Below, piece after piece: positions 18,501 through 28,440 of a stretch of 64,000 bases of DNA. Numbering within the stretch: the stretch's first letter is position 1; each line of letters starts with the position of its first letter. The stretch is from a virus. The stretch lies in IMG/VR virus record IMGVR_UViG_3300023172_000011, positions 54,643 to 118,642 of that record; one strand, given 5' to 3'. The position numbers were made by a program, and so were the translations under genes. Under the pieces are notes generated by a model, which worked only from the letters and a program-made list of their open reading frames with translations, was not told where the DNA came from and did not search any database.

Positions 18501-19280
18501 ACCAATAGCGTCAAAGTGATAGTAATAAGGTATACCTTCATCATCTCTAATGACATTATAATTATGTCTACCAAACAGTAGATTTCCGCCATGCGTTCTT
18601 TGTCTCTGTTCTTCTGACAATGTTGGTAGATGATTAACGCCCATATGTAAAGCCCATATCAGCTTTATTAAGGGGATACCGTCTGCACTTTTTCCGCTGT
18701 AACCAAAATCGCCGTATGAGTCTGTAGCGAATGGGACACGATAATTTGGATGATCATTTTCCAGAATACCCAAAACATTGATAAGATTAGAGACATTATG
18801 CCAATGATATTGTCCGGGACTGTTATCTACAGTAATTAGACTATTATTGTGTCCGAAGTCATAATAACTGGTTCCGCTAAAATCAGAATTTGCTTCTAAA
18901 GATCCGCCAAGTCCGGCAAATCCATCCATAATAACTTGGGTGGCATTTAAAATAGTTAGTGGACTTGTTAAGCTGACAGAGTATGTTTTGCTATTATTTG
19001 ATGATCTACTAAAAGAATCAACTAAGCCAATATACTCAAATAGAACATTCCCGCTGGTATCTTTAAGTTCAAATATATGAGGGCTTCCAAGAACTGGAAT
19101 AACCAGTCTATCGCCATCGCCTTCATCTTCAATTAATCTAAAACTTAAACTACCAGCTTGAGATGACCAATCTGCTGAAACATTAAAGTCAACGACGGTA
19201 CATCCAAATGCTTTGATAACGGCTAAGTCTGGAGCAGCTTGTGAAGATGTTGTTCCAAAAGGCTGAATGTCTGTCGGCAT
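15531..19280 (-). CDS. Large tail hub or baseplate-like protein
   Basis: A 1249-residue protein in the place where siphoviruses code the tail hub or tail-associated protein. The N-terminus (SADWSSQAGSLSFRLIEDE, then FEYIGLVDSFSRS) resembles the beta-barrel opening of hub proteins that cap the tail tube. A Lys/Glu-rich insert with QEDKEESTKKQNAAG near residue 630 may be a flexible linker. The C-terminal segment (QVTDIKINVSSDQIDTTYTF) looks like a beta sheet followed by a short basic helix. No lysozyme or peptidase motif is evident. Hub identity is inferred from order and size. Confidence 0.55.
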   Translation of the reverse strand: MPTDIQPFGTTSSQAAPDLAVIKAFGCTVVDFNVSADWSSQAGSLSFRLIEDEGDGDRLVIPVLGSPHIFELKDTSGNVLFEYIGLVDSFSRSSNNSKTYSVSLTSPLTILNATQVIMDGFAGLGGSLEANSDFSGTSYYDFGHNNSLITVDNSPGQYHWHNVSNLINVLGILENDHPNYRVPFATDSYGDFGYSGKSADGIPLIKLIWALHMGVNHLPTLSEEQRQRTHGGNLLFGRHNYNVIRDDEGIPYYYHFDAIGFYNQVIDASPNIGPQFRVGGSSKSIAEIVSEICQEANLEYFCYIDLNKNTDIDGNPIGDPTLQEDDPNWTQNAICNWPLNNSKFTEEGGKYGGTIRIKVLNKNSFFNGSRPFSNIAYNIIGLEVPDIKDSYWTTQDGIHPGKRPVNNTDYGLADLNDTTYSDPLDSSGIDSADEGFTGVGTQSIANGGTFPVATGYWDSSKLSDLKIKNSDVSIKLNDLTTMKVVTGGYQTRLVSVPRKYLRQYWGDIIIPNASDPRETADTATDSLGLNETSTRKIPVITNMLDPRDVDDFILIDMRSDFAGLTVPGVFKNGIYAASMLEIRCAMTGKGSWDAFFNDYKSKKFINLREHFYPNCVVPPTGEDESSQEDKEESTKKQNAAGGIGYAGACDILGIGNLFTQSLTTQSIVTETYDPDGQPQPCLTEDGTEVPAATYIEKQLTGCDDDGNPVYSDVEVTGQCPPVLTCAFANAQIRDYILPLIYERVKTIGDTHYGKSWYAPVPYLKTIEDLNGDNLVGNFKRSWELTDSAYVEPSQYYARQIPQSNMFINDGKVSPFINYDHSFIGDGAGWDENYAADLKNLFNGANVKVFNFSEYNLDSLCITKYGSYSILHASPSNIENQYSFLPYGYDAIYTRASLPFSSIVTGHRRYFQEYSSSGLGPESVTKAGSTNTSNNLSNYTLNNGQCTPSVCRSIADGDPTPSGYFAYSGVIGIPRETQPEWLNAIVPALTSLEYSDNGRFCFPFVKFTTDRVFLPQPKPGLAQGKGLTNVPSADAFKRFIGATDVNAGDLDGCSTWETSYLAASGKARQYKITSDDVVENLQPFKVCVSPKSINYAQISTRYVYGPWMTSLPYVPFRGKIEYEQDESLVPENFLIPVGFGTFGSYDLSQTSGLTGMNLAAQGRANAIDDFALFAVEEGSFSIPGAPAITRIGDGLYGLQQVTDIKINVSSDQIDTTYTFKTISPRFGKNNRDIEKNITKISNKLKKLKLR

Positions 19281-21025
19281 TAAGAACTCCTCTCATAAGT
19301 CCATTCAATACTATAAGTATAACTTCTTGTTCTTGCGTCCCAGCTTTCATTTGGTGCTGAATGGAAGCATTTGCCAGCAGTCACATTAAGGTCATTTGCT
19401 GGATTCGCAGCTTGATAAATTTCATTAAGTTCGCCAGTATTAGTAATACTTGGTTTTTTATTAATTAACAAGTCTTTAAGGATATCTCTTCTTGTTAAAG
19501 CTCCACCCGTACCATCAGATAACGTTCCGCTTCCATTGACTTGATCCAGACTCCACGATGGAGCCTGAGTACCCATTACAATATTAATAGATAAATTTCT
19601 TTTATATTCACTTCTTGAGTTAAGATATTGTAAAACTGGCTGGCTACGACCTATGACTGGAGTAACAGAGAAAATTTCTCCCGGATACGTATCGCTAATT
19701 TGAATACTTTCTGATACACTTCCCGGAACAAGATTTGGCGGTCTATCATCAAAATTATATGAATAAGAAATTGTTCCAGCGGCAAAATCTCTACCAACTG
19801 ATCTACTTAATGCTTTTGGATGCAACCAGCTACCTGCTGGTAAAGCACCAAGTGCATGATAATAAGCGACAGCGGGAACACCTGTTGAAATTGTTTCCCA
19901 ATATCCAGATGCGTTTGTGTAAGCATTAGTTGAGATAGAGAAGCCATCAGCAGTATTTAACCCCTGAATATTTCCTTGTATACTAAATGTATTAGATTCA
20001 TTTTCGCCAACATCTTGATTAATACTAATGGTTTCAATTACTGGATAGTTGCCGCTATATGCAGTATAGGTTTCAGTGAGACTATATGTTCCACCCTCTT
20101 TATCAACTGTTTCTTGATATACGGTGTTTCCAACAGAATAGCTATTGCCTAAATATTGTCTTAATTCAGATCTTATCTCTGGAATATATCCACTGCCAAG
20201 GCCAAGGTGTTCATAAATAAAACCGCTGGCCTGTTGCCACGGAGCTAATCCACTGACATAAGCTCCGTCTTCATCATATACCGGAGATCCTACCGCAGAG
20301 ATAGAACGGTTAATTGTATAAACTTTATTTGCACTTTGGAAAATTTTATGTCCATAACTAGCGTCGGTGCCAAACTGCAATGTCTTCTGACCATCTTCTT
20401 GGATATCGAAGTTTTCAGTTAAACTAGAAATTTGATACTTCGGGGCATTTTCATTTGTATAATCAGAAAACTCATTGAGATTTGCACTTGTTAGAAAGTT
20501 GCTCATCCTCATGTTTACTGTATAGCCGCCGGGATTAACGCCTCTCCCATCAGGATCAAAAGAAACATCATCCACAAAAGCATTAAAAGATAGGCCACTT
20601 CCTCCATAATCAGCGTCGTCCCATCCACGAATGGCAATTTTGATTGGGCGGGCAACTCCACTAACTAATGGATTACTAAATAACCATCGAACCTTTTCTT
20701 GTTTTCTAATTGTTGTATCTAAAAGATTAGCTTCAGTTAATGGGTGATTTTCAATACTATCGCTATCAACTCCGCGATTACGGAATATCCCGTCAGCATC
20801 ATCATCATTTTTTAACCATTCTACTGGAGATGCATCTCCGCTATAATATGGATTTCCAAGCATTGGAACTAACGTGCCCTGTAAAGAAACAGAGTAGTCA
20901 GCCCCAAACCCCGGACGACCTATATTATTATATGTTTGTTTATTGAAAGATACTAATGGAGCCGGAACCAGATAATAATCATATTCTGTTCCATTAGAAT
21001 CTGCTTTTGTTATTATAACTGGCAT
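19280..21025 (-). CDS. Tail protein downstream of tape measure (distal-tail candidate)
   Basis: A 581-residue beta-rich protein that directly follows the tape measure. Its ATG shares bases with the tape-measure stop and its own stop shares bases with the next start, so translation is tightly coupled. It contains repeated beta segments (YSVSLQGTLVPMLGNPYYSG; TFSIQGNIQGLNTADGFSI) and a C-terminal strand ending YTYSIEWTYERSS. In most siphoviruses this position codes the distal tail protein, but no diagnostic motif proves it. Confidence 0.55.
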   Translation of the reverse strand: MPVIITKADSNGTEYDYYLVPAPLVSFNKQTYNNIGRPGFGADYSVSLQGTLVPMLGNPYYSGDASPVEWLKNDDDADGIFRNRGVDSDSIENHPLTEANLLDTTIRKQEKVRWLFSNPLVSGVARPIKIAIRGWDDADYGGSGLSFNAFVDDVSFDPDGRGVNPGGYTVNMRMSNFLTSANLNEFSDYTNENAPKYQISSLTENFDIQEDGQKTLQFGTDASYGHKIFQSANKVYTINRSISAVGSPVYDEDGAYVSGLAPWQQASGFIYEHLGLGSGYIPEIRSELRQYLGNSYSVGNTVYQETVDKEGGTYSLTETYTAYSGNYPVIETISINQDVGENESNTFSIQGNIQGLNTADGFSISTNAYTNASGYWETISTGVPAVAYYHALGALPAGSWLHPKALSRSVGRDFAAGTISYSYNFDDRPPNLVPGSVSESIQISDTYPGEIFSVTPVIGRSQPVLQYLNSRSEYKRNLSINIVMGTQAPSWSLDQVNGSGTLSDGTGGALTRRDILKDLLINKKPSITNTGELNEIYQAANPANDLNVTAGKCFHSAPNESWDARTRSYTYSIEWTYERSS

Positions 21026-24000
21026 TATGGACTTACTCCTACTGTTTGAGTATTATTTGCCGCATCTTGCAATGCCAACGCAACACCTTCTGGAGATGTA
21101 GAACCGTCTATCTTGTCAGCAGCCGTCTTAAACACTGATGCAACTGCGGAATAAACCATTCCCGTAATTTCTTTGCTGAAAGCAGCTTGAACGTCTGGCA
21201 TAGCAATAGTAATTTGTTGTGATCCTGTTATTTCAAATTTAGGAATTTGTTCAACGGAAGATCCTCCCGCCGGTGTGGTAACTGAAGGAGTTAATCCCGC
21301 CACGGACTGAGGAGGAGAAGCAATAGCAGGCATGACACTTGGCCCCGGTGACACTGACGGGGTGGTATTATTCACTCCCTGATCAATCGCCGTCGTCGTT
21401 TGCGGTGACACTGGCAAAGCGGAGGCTTGTGCTGCTTTTGCTTCCAAAGCCTCCAACTCTGCCTGTTTTGTGTGCATTGCATCAGATGCTGCCTGTCGGA
21501 CTCTAGCTGCTTCTTTCTGTTGTCTAACTAGAGTCGCTCTCGTGTTACTTCCCTTACCGGAACGGGAACGCCGGACAGGCATTGAATTTAATTTCTTAGT
21601 TATGTTATGTTCATCTTGTGCTGCTTTTCCAGCCGCTGCCTTCGCTAATTGTACCTCTCTTCGTTTATCTGCTATTTTTTTCGTTAATTCAGGATCTTCT
21701 CCTTTTTCGGCTAGACCTTGTGCCTTCTTAGTAGCGTTAATCTGATTCTGTCTAGCAGCATTCATTCCATTAGCAATCGCGTCAGTCAGATCCTGACCTA
21801 ACTTCTTCTCTAGATCAGCTACAGCGGTAGCAAATTGACTTACAATCCCAGCCATGTCTTTAGTATTTTGCAATTCCTGATTCAACTGTGCCTCTTTTAA
21901 TGCTCTTTCTGACTCAAATAGTCTTTTAATAACCTCTTCTTGATTTTTAATACCTTCCGCTAATTTTTGATCAATCGGCACAGCTTTCTTAGCGGCTTTG
22001 GCGGCAAAGTCTGCTTTTTGAGATCTGCTGATCAGACCGGCACGTACAGCTTCCTCGGCGGCAATATCTCCCTTAACCTGAGCACCTGTTCTACCGCCAA
22101 ATTGTGCTAGACGAACATCTGAAAATTGATCTAAGAACGAAGATACTTGACCACGCATTTCTCCACTAAGACCAGCAAGACTTCCTTGTGAAGCCGCCAT
22201 TTGTGCAGCGTTTGCACTTCTTAATAGATCCCCACGCTGTTCATCCGTGCCAAATGCAAACTGATTAACTAGATCGCCCTGTGCATCGCGTAGAGCCTGT
22301 GTTGCGTCACGTTGAGCAATAGCCTGTTCACGTAAAGCATCGAGCTTAGTCTTTTCTGCATCAATCTGATCGTTAATTATCTTTAAATATTCTGGACCAA
22401 CTTGTTTAAGTTTCTTTGCGTCAGCAACAATTACTGCAACATCTGCTGCTATCTCGTTCTCAGCCGAGGCTCCAAAACCAAACATTGCTGCGATAGTCCC
22501 AGCAGCTTGCTGCCCCGGACGGACATCCGCACGAAAGCCAAATGATCGCCTAGCCTGTGCAACTCTACCTGCTTGTTCTTCAGCAAATTTAATATTTCTA
22601 GCAGCAGATGCTTTTCTACCTCTTGTTGTTTGATCTACATCAAAAAAGTCTTGACTTTCTTTAATAAGAGACGCTATCTTCATGCTAGATTCTTTTTGAA
22701 TATCATATAGCTGCTTTGCATCTGCAACACGCTTGGCAGCTACTTCAAGCTCTTTGTCCTGAAGCTCCTGTCGTTTTTCCTGTAGCTTTTCAATGTTTTC
22801 CTTTTGTTCCTCAAAAAATCTAGCAGCGGTTTCTCCAAGCTGTTTCTTTACCTCATCAGCAGCAACGGTGGCATCTAAACTACTGGCAAGTTTTCTAGCG
22901 TATTCAAGCAGTCCAGCTTCCAATTCTGTACTTACATTGCCGCCCAACTGTTTGATCAATTCGTCTTTTAGGGCTGTGATTTCAGTGTCTGCCAGCCCCT
23001 CGGCAACTTTGCCCTTATCATCTGCTGTAGTGCTAACTCTTGCTGCTTTTTGTGCAGCAAGGACTTTTTCGGTAACAGATTGATTTGTTGTCAATATGTT
23101 TTCTAACTTATCAATAGCTGCAAATTCATTTTGTGTTCTTCTTAGAAAATCTTGCCTACCAGTGCCTAAATTATTTGCTGCGGCAGTTCTGTTAATAGAC
23201 TGAAGCATTTCTTCAAAAGCGGTACTGTCGCGAAGTATCTGTTCACCACTCATACCCATTGTACGAGTAGAAATACCAGTTCCGGCCAATGCGTCTTCAT
23301 TAGTTAATTGTCCAGTACCTATTTTACTAAACTTATCAGAAAGATTTGAAAATTCTGAAATAGTGTTATTAATACTATCTTGACTTTCCTGCCATGATCT
23401 ATTAAGTTCAATAATAGTACGTATTCTTTCGGCCTCGATCTGCCTCTCTTTATTTAGAGCTGCCTGCTGAGCGATTTGTTGCTGAAGTTGTGCTATTAAC
23501 TGTTTATTTTGTTCTGCGGATTTCTTCTTTTCTTCCAGTTCTTTCTTCTCCATTTCCAATCTAGCCTTAGCCTGTTTAGAAGCATTCTTAGTCCAAGGAA
23601 ACCATCTAGTTTCTATATCAGCGGCCTGATCAGATATGGCTTGATTTTGCATTTCTATTGCTGCCGCCGCCTCCTCTGCTGCGACTTTTTGTTTTTGATA
23701 TATTGCTTCTACATCTGCTGCACTTGAAACATCTACATCGCCAAACATATCAGCAAATGCTTCATCTCCAAACTGATCTTTTAATTGTGCAAAAGCGTCT
23801 TCGTATGTTCCACCAGCAGCAATCACCTTAACAGCCGCTGAAGTCATTTCATTAGCCACCTGTAGCTGTATATCTCTTTGTGCTTGCCCCGCCGCTTGAA
23901 TGGCTTTTCCGGCTTCTTCATAACCTTCTATAATCGCCTTATGGCTTTTGCCCAGAGATGATTTTAAGGCCATTGCACCGCCAATTAGACCACCAGCCAC

Positions 24001-27000
24001 GGCTCCAATACCTGTTCCAATAATGGGAACAAAGCTTCCTATTGCTGCTCCAGCTATAGCACCACCAGCAGCTCCAGCAAGAGCATCTGCCCCTGCTTGT
24101 TTTCCAGCACTAGCTTCAGCTAATTTTGTTTTTGTTGTATCTATTTTAGATCGAGTGTTAGAAATAGCTCCTTTAGCTTCACTATAAGCCGCTTTAAATT
24201 CTCCCCTATCTCCACGAATGAAAGCATCATTGATGCTTTTACTAGATGACACCATCTTTTTATCTAGGGCAACCACAGACGCTTGCATTTCAGCAGTTGC
24301 TTTAACAACTCCGCCAATGCTAGTTTCCCAAACTGGTAAAAGCGACTGCACTGCGGAAAGAAATCCTCCAATAACTGGAATGCCTCTCAACATGGACTGA
24401 TTATATTCGTTAAGTGCTGCAACGCCAGCAGCTTGAGCATCTCCTAGTTCAATTGCTTGTTCTTTTTGCTTTCCATAGTCTTGACTAAATAATGAATCTG
24501 CAAAGCCTCCTACTAATTCAGCCCACATAGCTACATTAAGACCTTTAGCCAGTCCTGCCGCACCTTTGACAATCGCAGTAGAATTTTTACTTATTCCAAC
24601 TGCTAAGCCCTGCAAAGGCTTACCAACTTTGTTTGGCAGTTTTTTCCCAACATCAAACAAGGTTCTACTAAATGCTTTCACGTTATTTTTGTCAACCCTG
24701 CCTAATATATCAGCCGTTCCTCCAAATTTACCCGCTTTAACTTGAGCAGTATCCAATGCTGCTTGATTGAGATTAAGGCCAGCAAAGTTTTTCAAACCTG
24801 AAGTAAGTGCGGCAAATCCAAAGATAACTTGAGCACTATTTAGGCTTAGCTTTTTAGCCGCCTCGGCGGCTTTGTCCTGAGCGTCTGCCGCTTTCTTTCC
24901 AGATTGCTCAACTTTAATCAAGGCATAACCAGATTTGCTTGCCGCATCAACTAAACCCTCTACTTTCGTGGTGGCTAATTCAGTAGCCTCAGCCTCTGCT
25001 TTCTTAGCAACAATAAGTCCTCCACCGACCCCGCCGCCTCCAGCACCACCGCCGCCTCCAGCACCACCGCCGCCTCCAGCACCACCGCCAATACCAGCAG
25101 AAATTCTTTCTAAAGCCGCGTTCATTTTTTCAAGACGCTTATTTGCTATGTCTCTTACTCTTATATCATCTTTGAAGGTTTTATCATCTCCACCCGCTCT
25201 ATCTGGATGTGATCTAATATAGGCAACTTTATTTAATTTAACAAGTTCTTGCAATAATTTAATTTGCTGCTTAATAGCATCAGCGTCGGATGTATCTATT
25301 TGAGTCCTCTTGTCTCCCTGATTTGTCAGTTTAAGAAGTTCACTTATTCTTCCTCTATCAACTTCGCCACCTCCCGCAAATCTTTGTACAATGCCTCCTT
25401 TAGCATACTTATTAATGTTTTTGAGATTGTTATAACCATAAGCCTGAGCAGACTTTTTATTGACAACAAATTCACCGGGAGTTAAGAGTGCGGGAACAGT
25501 ATCGGTTCCTGCACCAGAAATTGAACCTCCAACATTTTTTTCTTGTATATATTGACCAAGGTCTTCCAAGTCCCATGTAAATCTTTCATCCGATCCTTTT
25601 TCCATAATAGCAACACCAAAATTTTTCTTTCCGGGCGTCCGCTTTCGTCCATCCCCTGATAAAAATCTTGCAATTTTACTTAATATGTTTGCTCGCTCGG
25701 GTCTAGTTTTTTTGGCATCAGTTGGCATAGCACCTCTACCAACTAAATTAAAATAGCTATTTTTAAGGCCGGTAGGAAAATCAAATGGTTTTAATGGATC
25801 ATCATTGTCGGTAAAATTACCACCAGAAGCTCTTGATAAAGCCGCTTCAAATAATACCCCAACAACTGATTCATATTGAGGTATATTTTTAATAGTTCCT
25901 CTAACTTTTTTTGAATCCTTATTCATAGACTTTGCTAAATCATTTACTGCTTTAGCCATACCAGCGTTTAATGTGTCTTCTGCAATACCGTCCCTCTGTG
26001 GTCTATCATAGATAATCTCTCCACCATCCGCATAACGATTTATCTTGCCCAAATTAGCAGCACCAAATGCCTGCACAGCACTTTTTCTAACTACAAACTC
26101 TCCCGGCGTCAGCATAGCTGGGACCGTATCACCATTGCCACTTCCCGGAACAATACCCCCTCTAGCAAATCCTTTAGGAGCTACAGCAGCCTCTTTCAAT
26201 CCCTTTAAACTAAACCCTCCTGAAATAAGAGTTCCTAAACCTTTGCCAATCTTAAATGCCGTCAGAGTGGCTAAAATAGGAAGTAATGGCTTAAACGCAG
26301 CCGTTAAGCGAATCACAGTTCTAGCAATTGATATAAAGGTTTCAGCAAGAAACTTGAACGAGCTAGAGTCAACAAATTCGGCAATTAATGCACCAAATTC
26401 TTGACGCAACACTCCTAATTGGAAGCCAAGACCCTGTTGTGCCTTTTCTATGTCTTTGGTGCTTTCAGCACTAGCTTGGTTTTGTAGATCTAATGCTCTT
26501 TGTGATTTATTAAATTGTTCGAGCAATGGCACCACTTTAGATAGCTGTCGAATACCACCAATTTGTTCTACGACCTGTGCAAACTGAACAGAGCCTGCAC
26601 GAATGCCAAGTTCGTCTAACCCCTCGCTAATTCGTTTGATGGCCTCATATGGCCCAATGAATTGACCTTCGGCAGTTTGTAACTGAATACCTAATTCCTT
26701 AAAGTATTCAATAGTTTTAGGTCTCTGTAAACGACCAAAAATAGTACGGAAACCAGTAGCAATAGTTTCAGCACTTTCACGAGAAGTAGATCTAACAGAT
26801 GTGAACAATGCAATCAGTTCTTCAACATTACCACCCGCCGCACTAAATGCACCACCAGTTCTTCTAATTGCTTCAACAATGTCTCCAGATTCAACAGCAA
26901 ACCTTTTTGAAACAATGTTAATTTCTTCAAGTACTTTTGAACTAGAAGATACCGTAAGGTTAAACGTCTGCATAACAGCAATCAAACCTTCAGTAGTAGA

Positions 27001-27543
27001 TGTTAAGTTATCAAAAGATGCTAACAAGCTAGTTCTAGCAAGTAATTCAGCACCCTTAGCGGCTTCTCTAAAAGAAAGGCCGGTCTGAGTTAAAGTTCTA
27101 GTTAACTGTGCAATCTTAGTAATATTAACATTATAGGTCTTTGAGATATTGAGTAGTTCTTTACCATATTCTTTAGTTTGAGAGATAGTATCTCCGGTAA
27201 CTTGAGATATTTTAATTAACTCGGTCTCATATTTAACGGCTTCTCTAGTAGCTTGTGCCACAGCACCAGTTAATTTGAGAACTGCTGTGCTGATTGCCGT
27301 AAAAGTGGCATAATTAGCGGCTCTGCCAGTGAGAGCTTGAAAAAAAGATTCACTGGCTTTCTCGCCTTTTTTTAAATTGTTCCTAGTTTTTTCGATTTCA
27401 CTATTGGCTTTGGCAAACCCTTTAGTGTCTAAACCACCAATATTTATGCCGCCAAGACCAGCCTCTATCTGCTTCTTAACGCGACTTATGTTAGCACCAG
27501 ATGGTGCTTGCATATTCATCTGCATATTGAAATCGTAAGCCAT
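21025..27543 (-). CDS. Tape measure protein
   Basis: A 2172-residue protein that sets tail length and lies inside the tube. Residues about 50-270 match the TMP core pattern (ETELIKISQVTGDTISQTKE, then RRTGGAFSAAGGNVEELIAL). Two copies of a PGEFVV element (GDTVPAMLTPGEFVVRKSA near 475, TDTVPALLTPGEFVVNKKSA near 690) are common in tape measures. At 779-781 there is an HPD triplet (SHPDRAGGDDKTF) that looks like a J-domain. A run of Gly-Ala repeats follows (about 815-840). Residues about 1145-1185 are a glycine-zipper hydrophobic stretch, a likely membrane-inserting segment. The C-terminal half is long coiled coil. Confidence 0.9.
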   Translation of the reverse strand: MAYDFNMQMNMQAPSGANISRVKKQIEAGLGGINIGGLDTKGFAKANSEIEKTRNNLKKGEKASESFFQALTGRAANYATFTAISTAVLKLTGAVAQATREAVKYETELIKISQVTGDTISQTKEYGKELLNISKTYNVNITKIAQLTRTLTQTGLSFREAAKGAELLARTSLLASFDNLTSTTEGLIAVMQTFNLTVSSSSKVLEEINIVSKRFAVESGDIVEAIRRTGGAFSAAGGNVEELIALFTSVRSTSRESAETIATGFRTIFGRLQRPKTIEYFKELGIQLQTAEGQFIGPYEAIKRISEGLDELGIRAGSVQFAQVVEQIGGIRQLSKVVPLLEQFNKSQRALDLQNQASAESTKDIEKAQQGLGFQLGVLRQEFGALIAEFVDSSSFKFLAETFISIARTVIRLTAAFKPLLPILATLTAFKIGKGLGTLISGGFSLKGLKEAAVAPKGFARGGIVPGSGNGDTVPAMLTPGEFVVRKSAVQAFGAANLGKINRYADGGEIIYDRPQRDGIAEDTLNAGMAKAVNDLAKSMNKDSKKVRGTIKNIPQYESVVGVLFEAALSRASGGNFTDNDDPLKPFDFPTGLKNSYFNLVGRGAMPTDAKKTRPERANILSKIARFLSGDGRKRTPGKKNFGVAIMEKGSDERFTWDLEDLGQYIQEKNVGGSISGAGTDTVPALLTPGEFVVNKKSAQAYGYNNLKNINKYAKGGIVQRFAGGGEVDRGRISELLKLTNQGDKRTQIDTSDADAIKQQIKLLQELVKLNKVAYIRSHPDRAGGDDKTFKDDIRVRDIANKRLEKMNAALERISAGIGGGAGGGGGAGGGGGAGGGGVGGGLIVAKKAEAEATELATTKVEGLVDAASKSGYALIKVEQSGKKAADAQDKAAEAAKKLSLNSAQVIFGFAALTSGLKNFAGLNLNQAALDTAQVKAGKFGGTADILGRVDKNNVKAFSRTLFDVGKKLPNKVGKPLQGLAVGISKNSTAIVKGAAGLAKGLNVAMWAELVGGFADSLFSQDYGKQKEQAIELGDAQAAGVAALNEYNQSMLRGIPVIGGFLSAVQSLLPVWETSIGGVVKATAEMQASVVALDKKMVSSSKSINDAFIRGDRGEFKAAYSEAKGAISNTRSKIDTTKTKLAEASAGKQAGADALAGAAGGAIAGAAIGSFVPIIGTGIGAVAGGLIGGAMALKSSLGKSHKAIIEGYEEAGKAIQAAGQAQRDIQLQVANEMTSAAVKVIAAGGTYEDAFAQLKDQFGDEAFADMFGDVDVSSAADVEAIYQKQKVAAEEAAAAIEMQNQAISDQAADIETRWFPWTKNASKQAKARLEMEKKELEEKKKSAEQNKQLIAQLQQQIAQQAALNKERQIEAERIRTIIELNRSWQESQDSINNTISEFSNLSDKFSKIGTGQLTNEDALAGTGISTRTMGMSGEQILRDSTAFEEMLQSINRTAAANNLGTGRQDFLRRTQNEFAAIDKLENILTTNQSVTEKVLAAQKAARVSTTADDKGKVAEGLADTEITALKDELIKQLGGNVSTELEAGLLEYARKLASSLDATVAADEVKKQLGETAARFFEEQKENIEKLQEKRQELQDKELEVAAKRVADAKQLYDIQKESSMKIASLIKESQDFFDVDQTTRGRKASAARNIKFAEEQAGRVAQARRSFGFRADVRPGQQAAGTIAAMFGFGASAENEIAADVAVIVADAKKLKQVGPEYLKIINDQIDAEKTKLDALREQAIAQRDATQALRDAQGDLVNQFAFGTDEQRGDLLRSANAAQMAASQGSLAGLSGEMRGQVSSFLDQFSDVRLAQFGGRTGAQVKGDIAAEEAVRAGLISRSQKADFAAKAAKKAVPIDQKLAEGIKNQEEVIKRLFESERALKEAQLNQELQNTKDMAGIVSQFATAVADLEKKLGQDLTDAIANGMNAARQNQINATKKAQGLAEKGEDPELTKKIADKRREVQLAKAAAGKAAQDEHNITKKLNSMPVRRSRSGKGSNTRATLVRQQKEAARVRQAASDAMHTKQAELEALEAKAAQASALPVSPQTTTAIDQGVNNTTPSVSPGPSVMPAIASPPQSVAGLTPSVTTPAGGSSVEQIPKFEITGSQQITIAMPDVQAAFSKEITGMVYSAVASVFKTAADKIDGSTSPEGVALALQDAANNTQTVGVSP

Positions 27544-27554
27544 TTATCTGCCTA

Positions 27555-28430
27555 TCATGCTGTTGCTTCTTCAGCCGCTGCTACTTCTTCTTTTTTTTTA
27601 GCACGCTTAGCTGAAGATGCTCGGGATTTGCTAGCTGGTTTGACATCCTCTACGGCATTGTCCAAATCATCTTCAAATTCTAGACTATCAATAACATCAT
27701 CTTCTAAAACTGGATTATTATTAATGTCAATGCGGTTGCCTTCTTTGTCAATTCTGGCACCGTCTTTGTCAAGCAAGTTACCCTCTATATCTACTCTATG
27801 GCCTTGCTTATTTATTAGCTGGCCTTTATCATTAAGTAAACCTAGCTTATCAAGTACTCTATTTTCTAATAGCTTATCTTCGTAGTTATCGTCTAGACCA
27901 TAAGCAAAGTTGGCATATTCTTCAGCACATTTGATGGCTAATTCAGAATCCGCCTGCTCTATATATTCCTCTAAAGAAGAGAAGACTCGCTTTTGTGTTT
28001 CATAGTCAATAACAGATGCGGTGATTAGATAGAAGAATCTTTGATTATCTGCAATACCATCAGCGGTTGCAGAGTCCATTGAATTTCTTACCATAAGCAA
28101 AGACGCAAGCTCAGAGCGAATTCTTTTAAGTTCAAAGCTCTTATCTTTAAGCTGAGAAGCTAGCTTATATTGCCCGCTTTTAATTTTATATTCGATCTCC
28201 GCACTTTTCTTAATAAGGCGGTCGTATTCTTCTTGCTTGTCATCATCCCATAAGCCCTGACGACGCATATGATCCTCAAGACTTTTCTTGAGAATAGCAC
28301 CTTCTTCTATTGCTTTCTTGAAGGCTTTATTGTACACTTTCTGTGCCTCAACAACATCGGCGGCACTTGCTGGCCTAACAATGTAGTCCTTGTCTTTAAA
28401 TGTAAAACGTTTTTCATCTTTCTTAGCCAT
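27555..28430 (-). CDS. Tail assembly chaperone-like protein
   Basis: A 291-residue protein just upstream of the tape measure. I start it at MAKKDEKRFTF, since AGGAGGG lies 5 bases upstream; a more distal ATG would put that ribosome site inside the coding sequence. The middle is helical. Residues about 205-245 carry short repeats of the type D-x-x-G-x-x-I-D (GARIDKEGNRIDINNN). The tail is Ala/Lys/Glu rich and basic. Position between tube and tape measure is that of tail-assembly chaperones, but I see no confirmed slippery frameshift. Confidence 0.55.
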   Translation of the reverse strand: MAKKDEKRFTFKDKDYIVRPASAADVVEAQKVYNKAFKKAIEEGAILKKSLEDHMRRQGLWDDDKQEEYDRLIKKSAEIEYKIKSGQYKLASQLKDKSFELKRIRSELASLLMVRNSMDSATADGIADNQRFFYLITASVIDYETQKRVFSSLEEYIEQADSELAIKCAEEYANFAYGLDDNYEDKLLENRVLDKLGLLNDKGQLINKQGHRVDIEGNLLDKDGARIDKEGNRIDINNNPVLEDDVIDSLEFEDDLDNAVEDVKPASKSRASSAKRAKKKEEVAAAEEATA

Positions 28431-28440
28431 TGTTTCCCTC

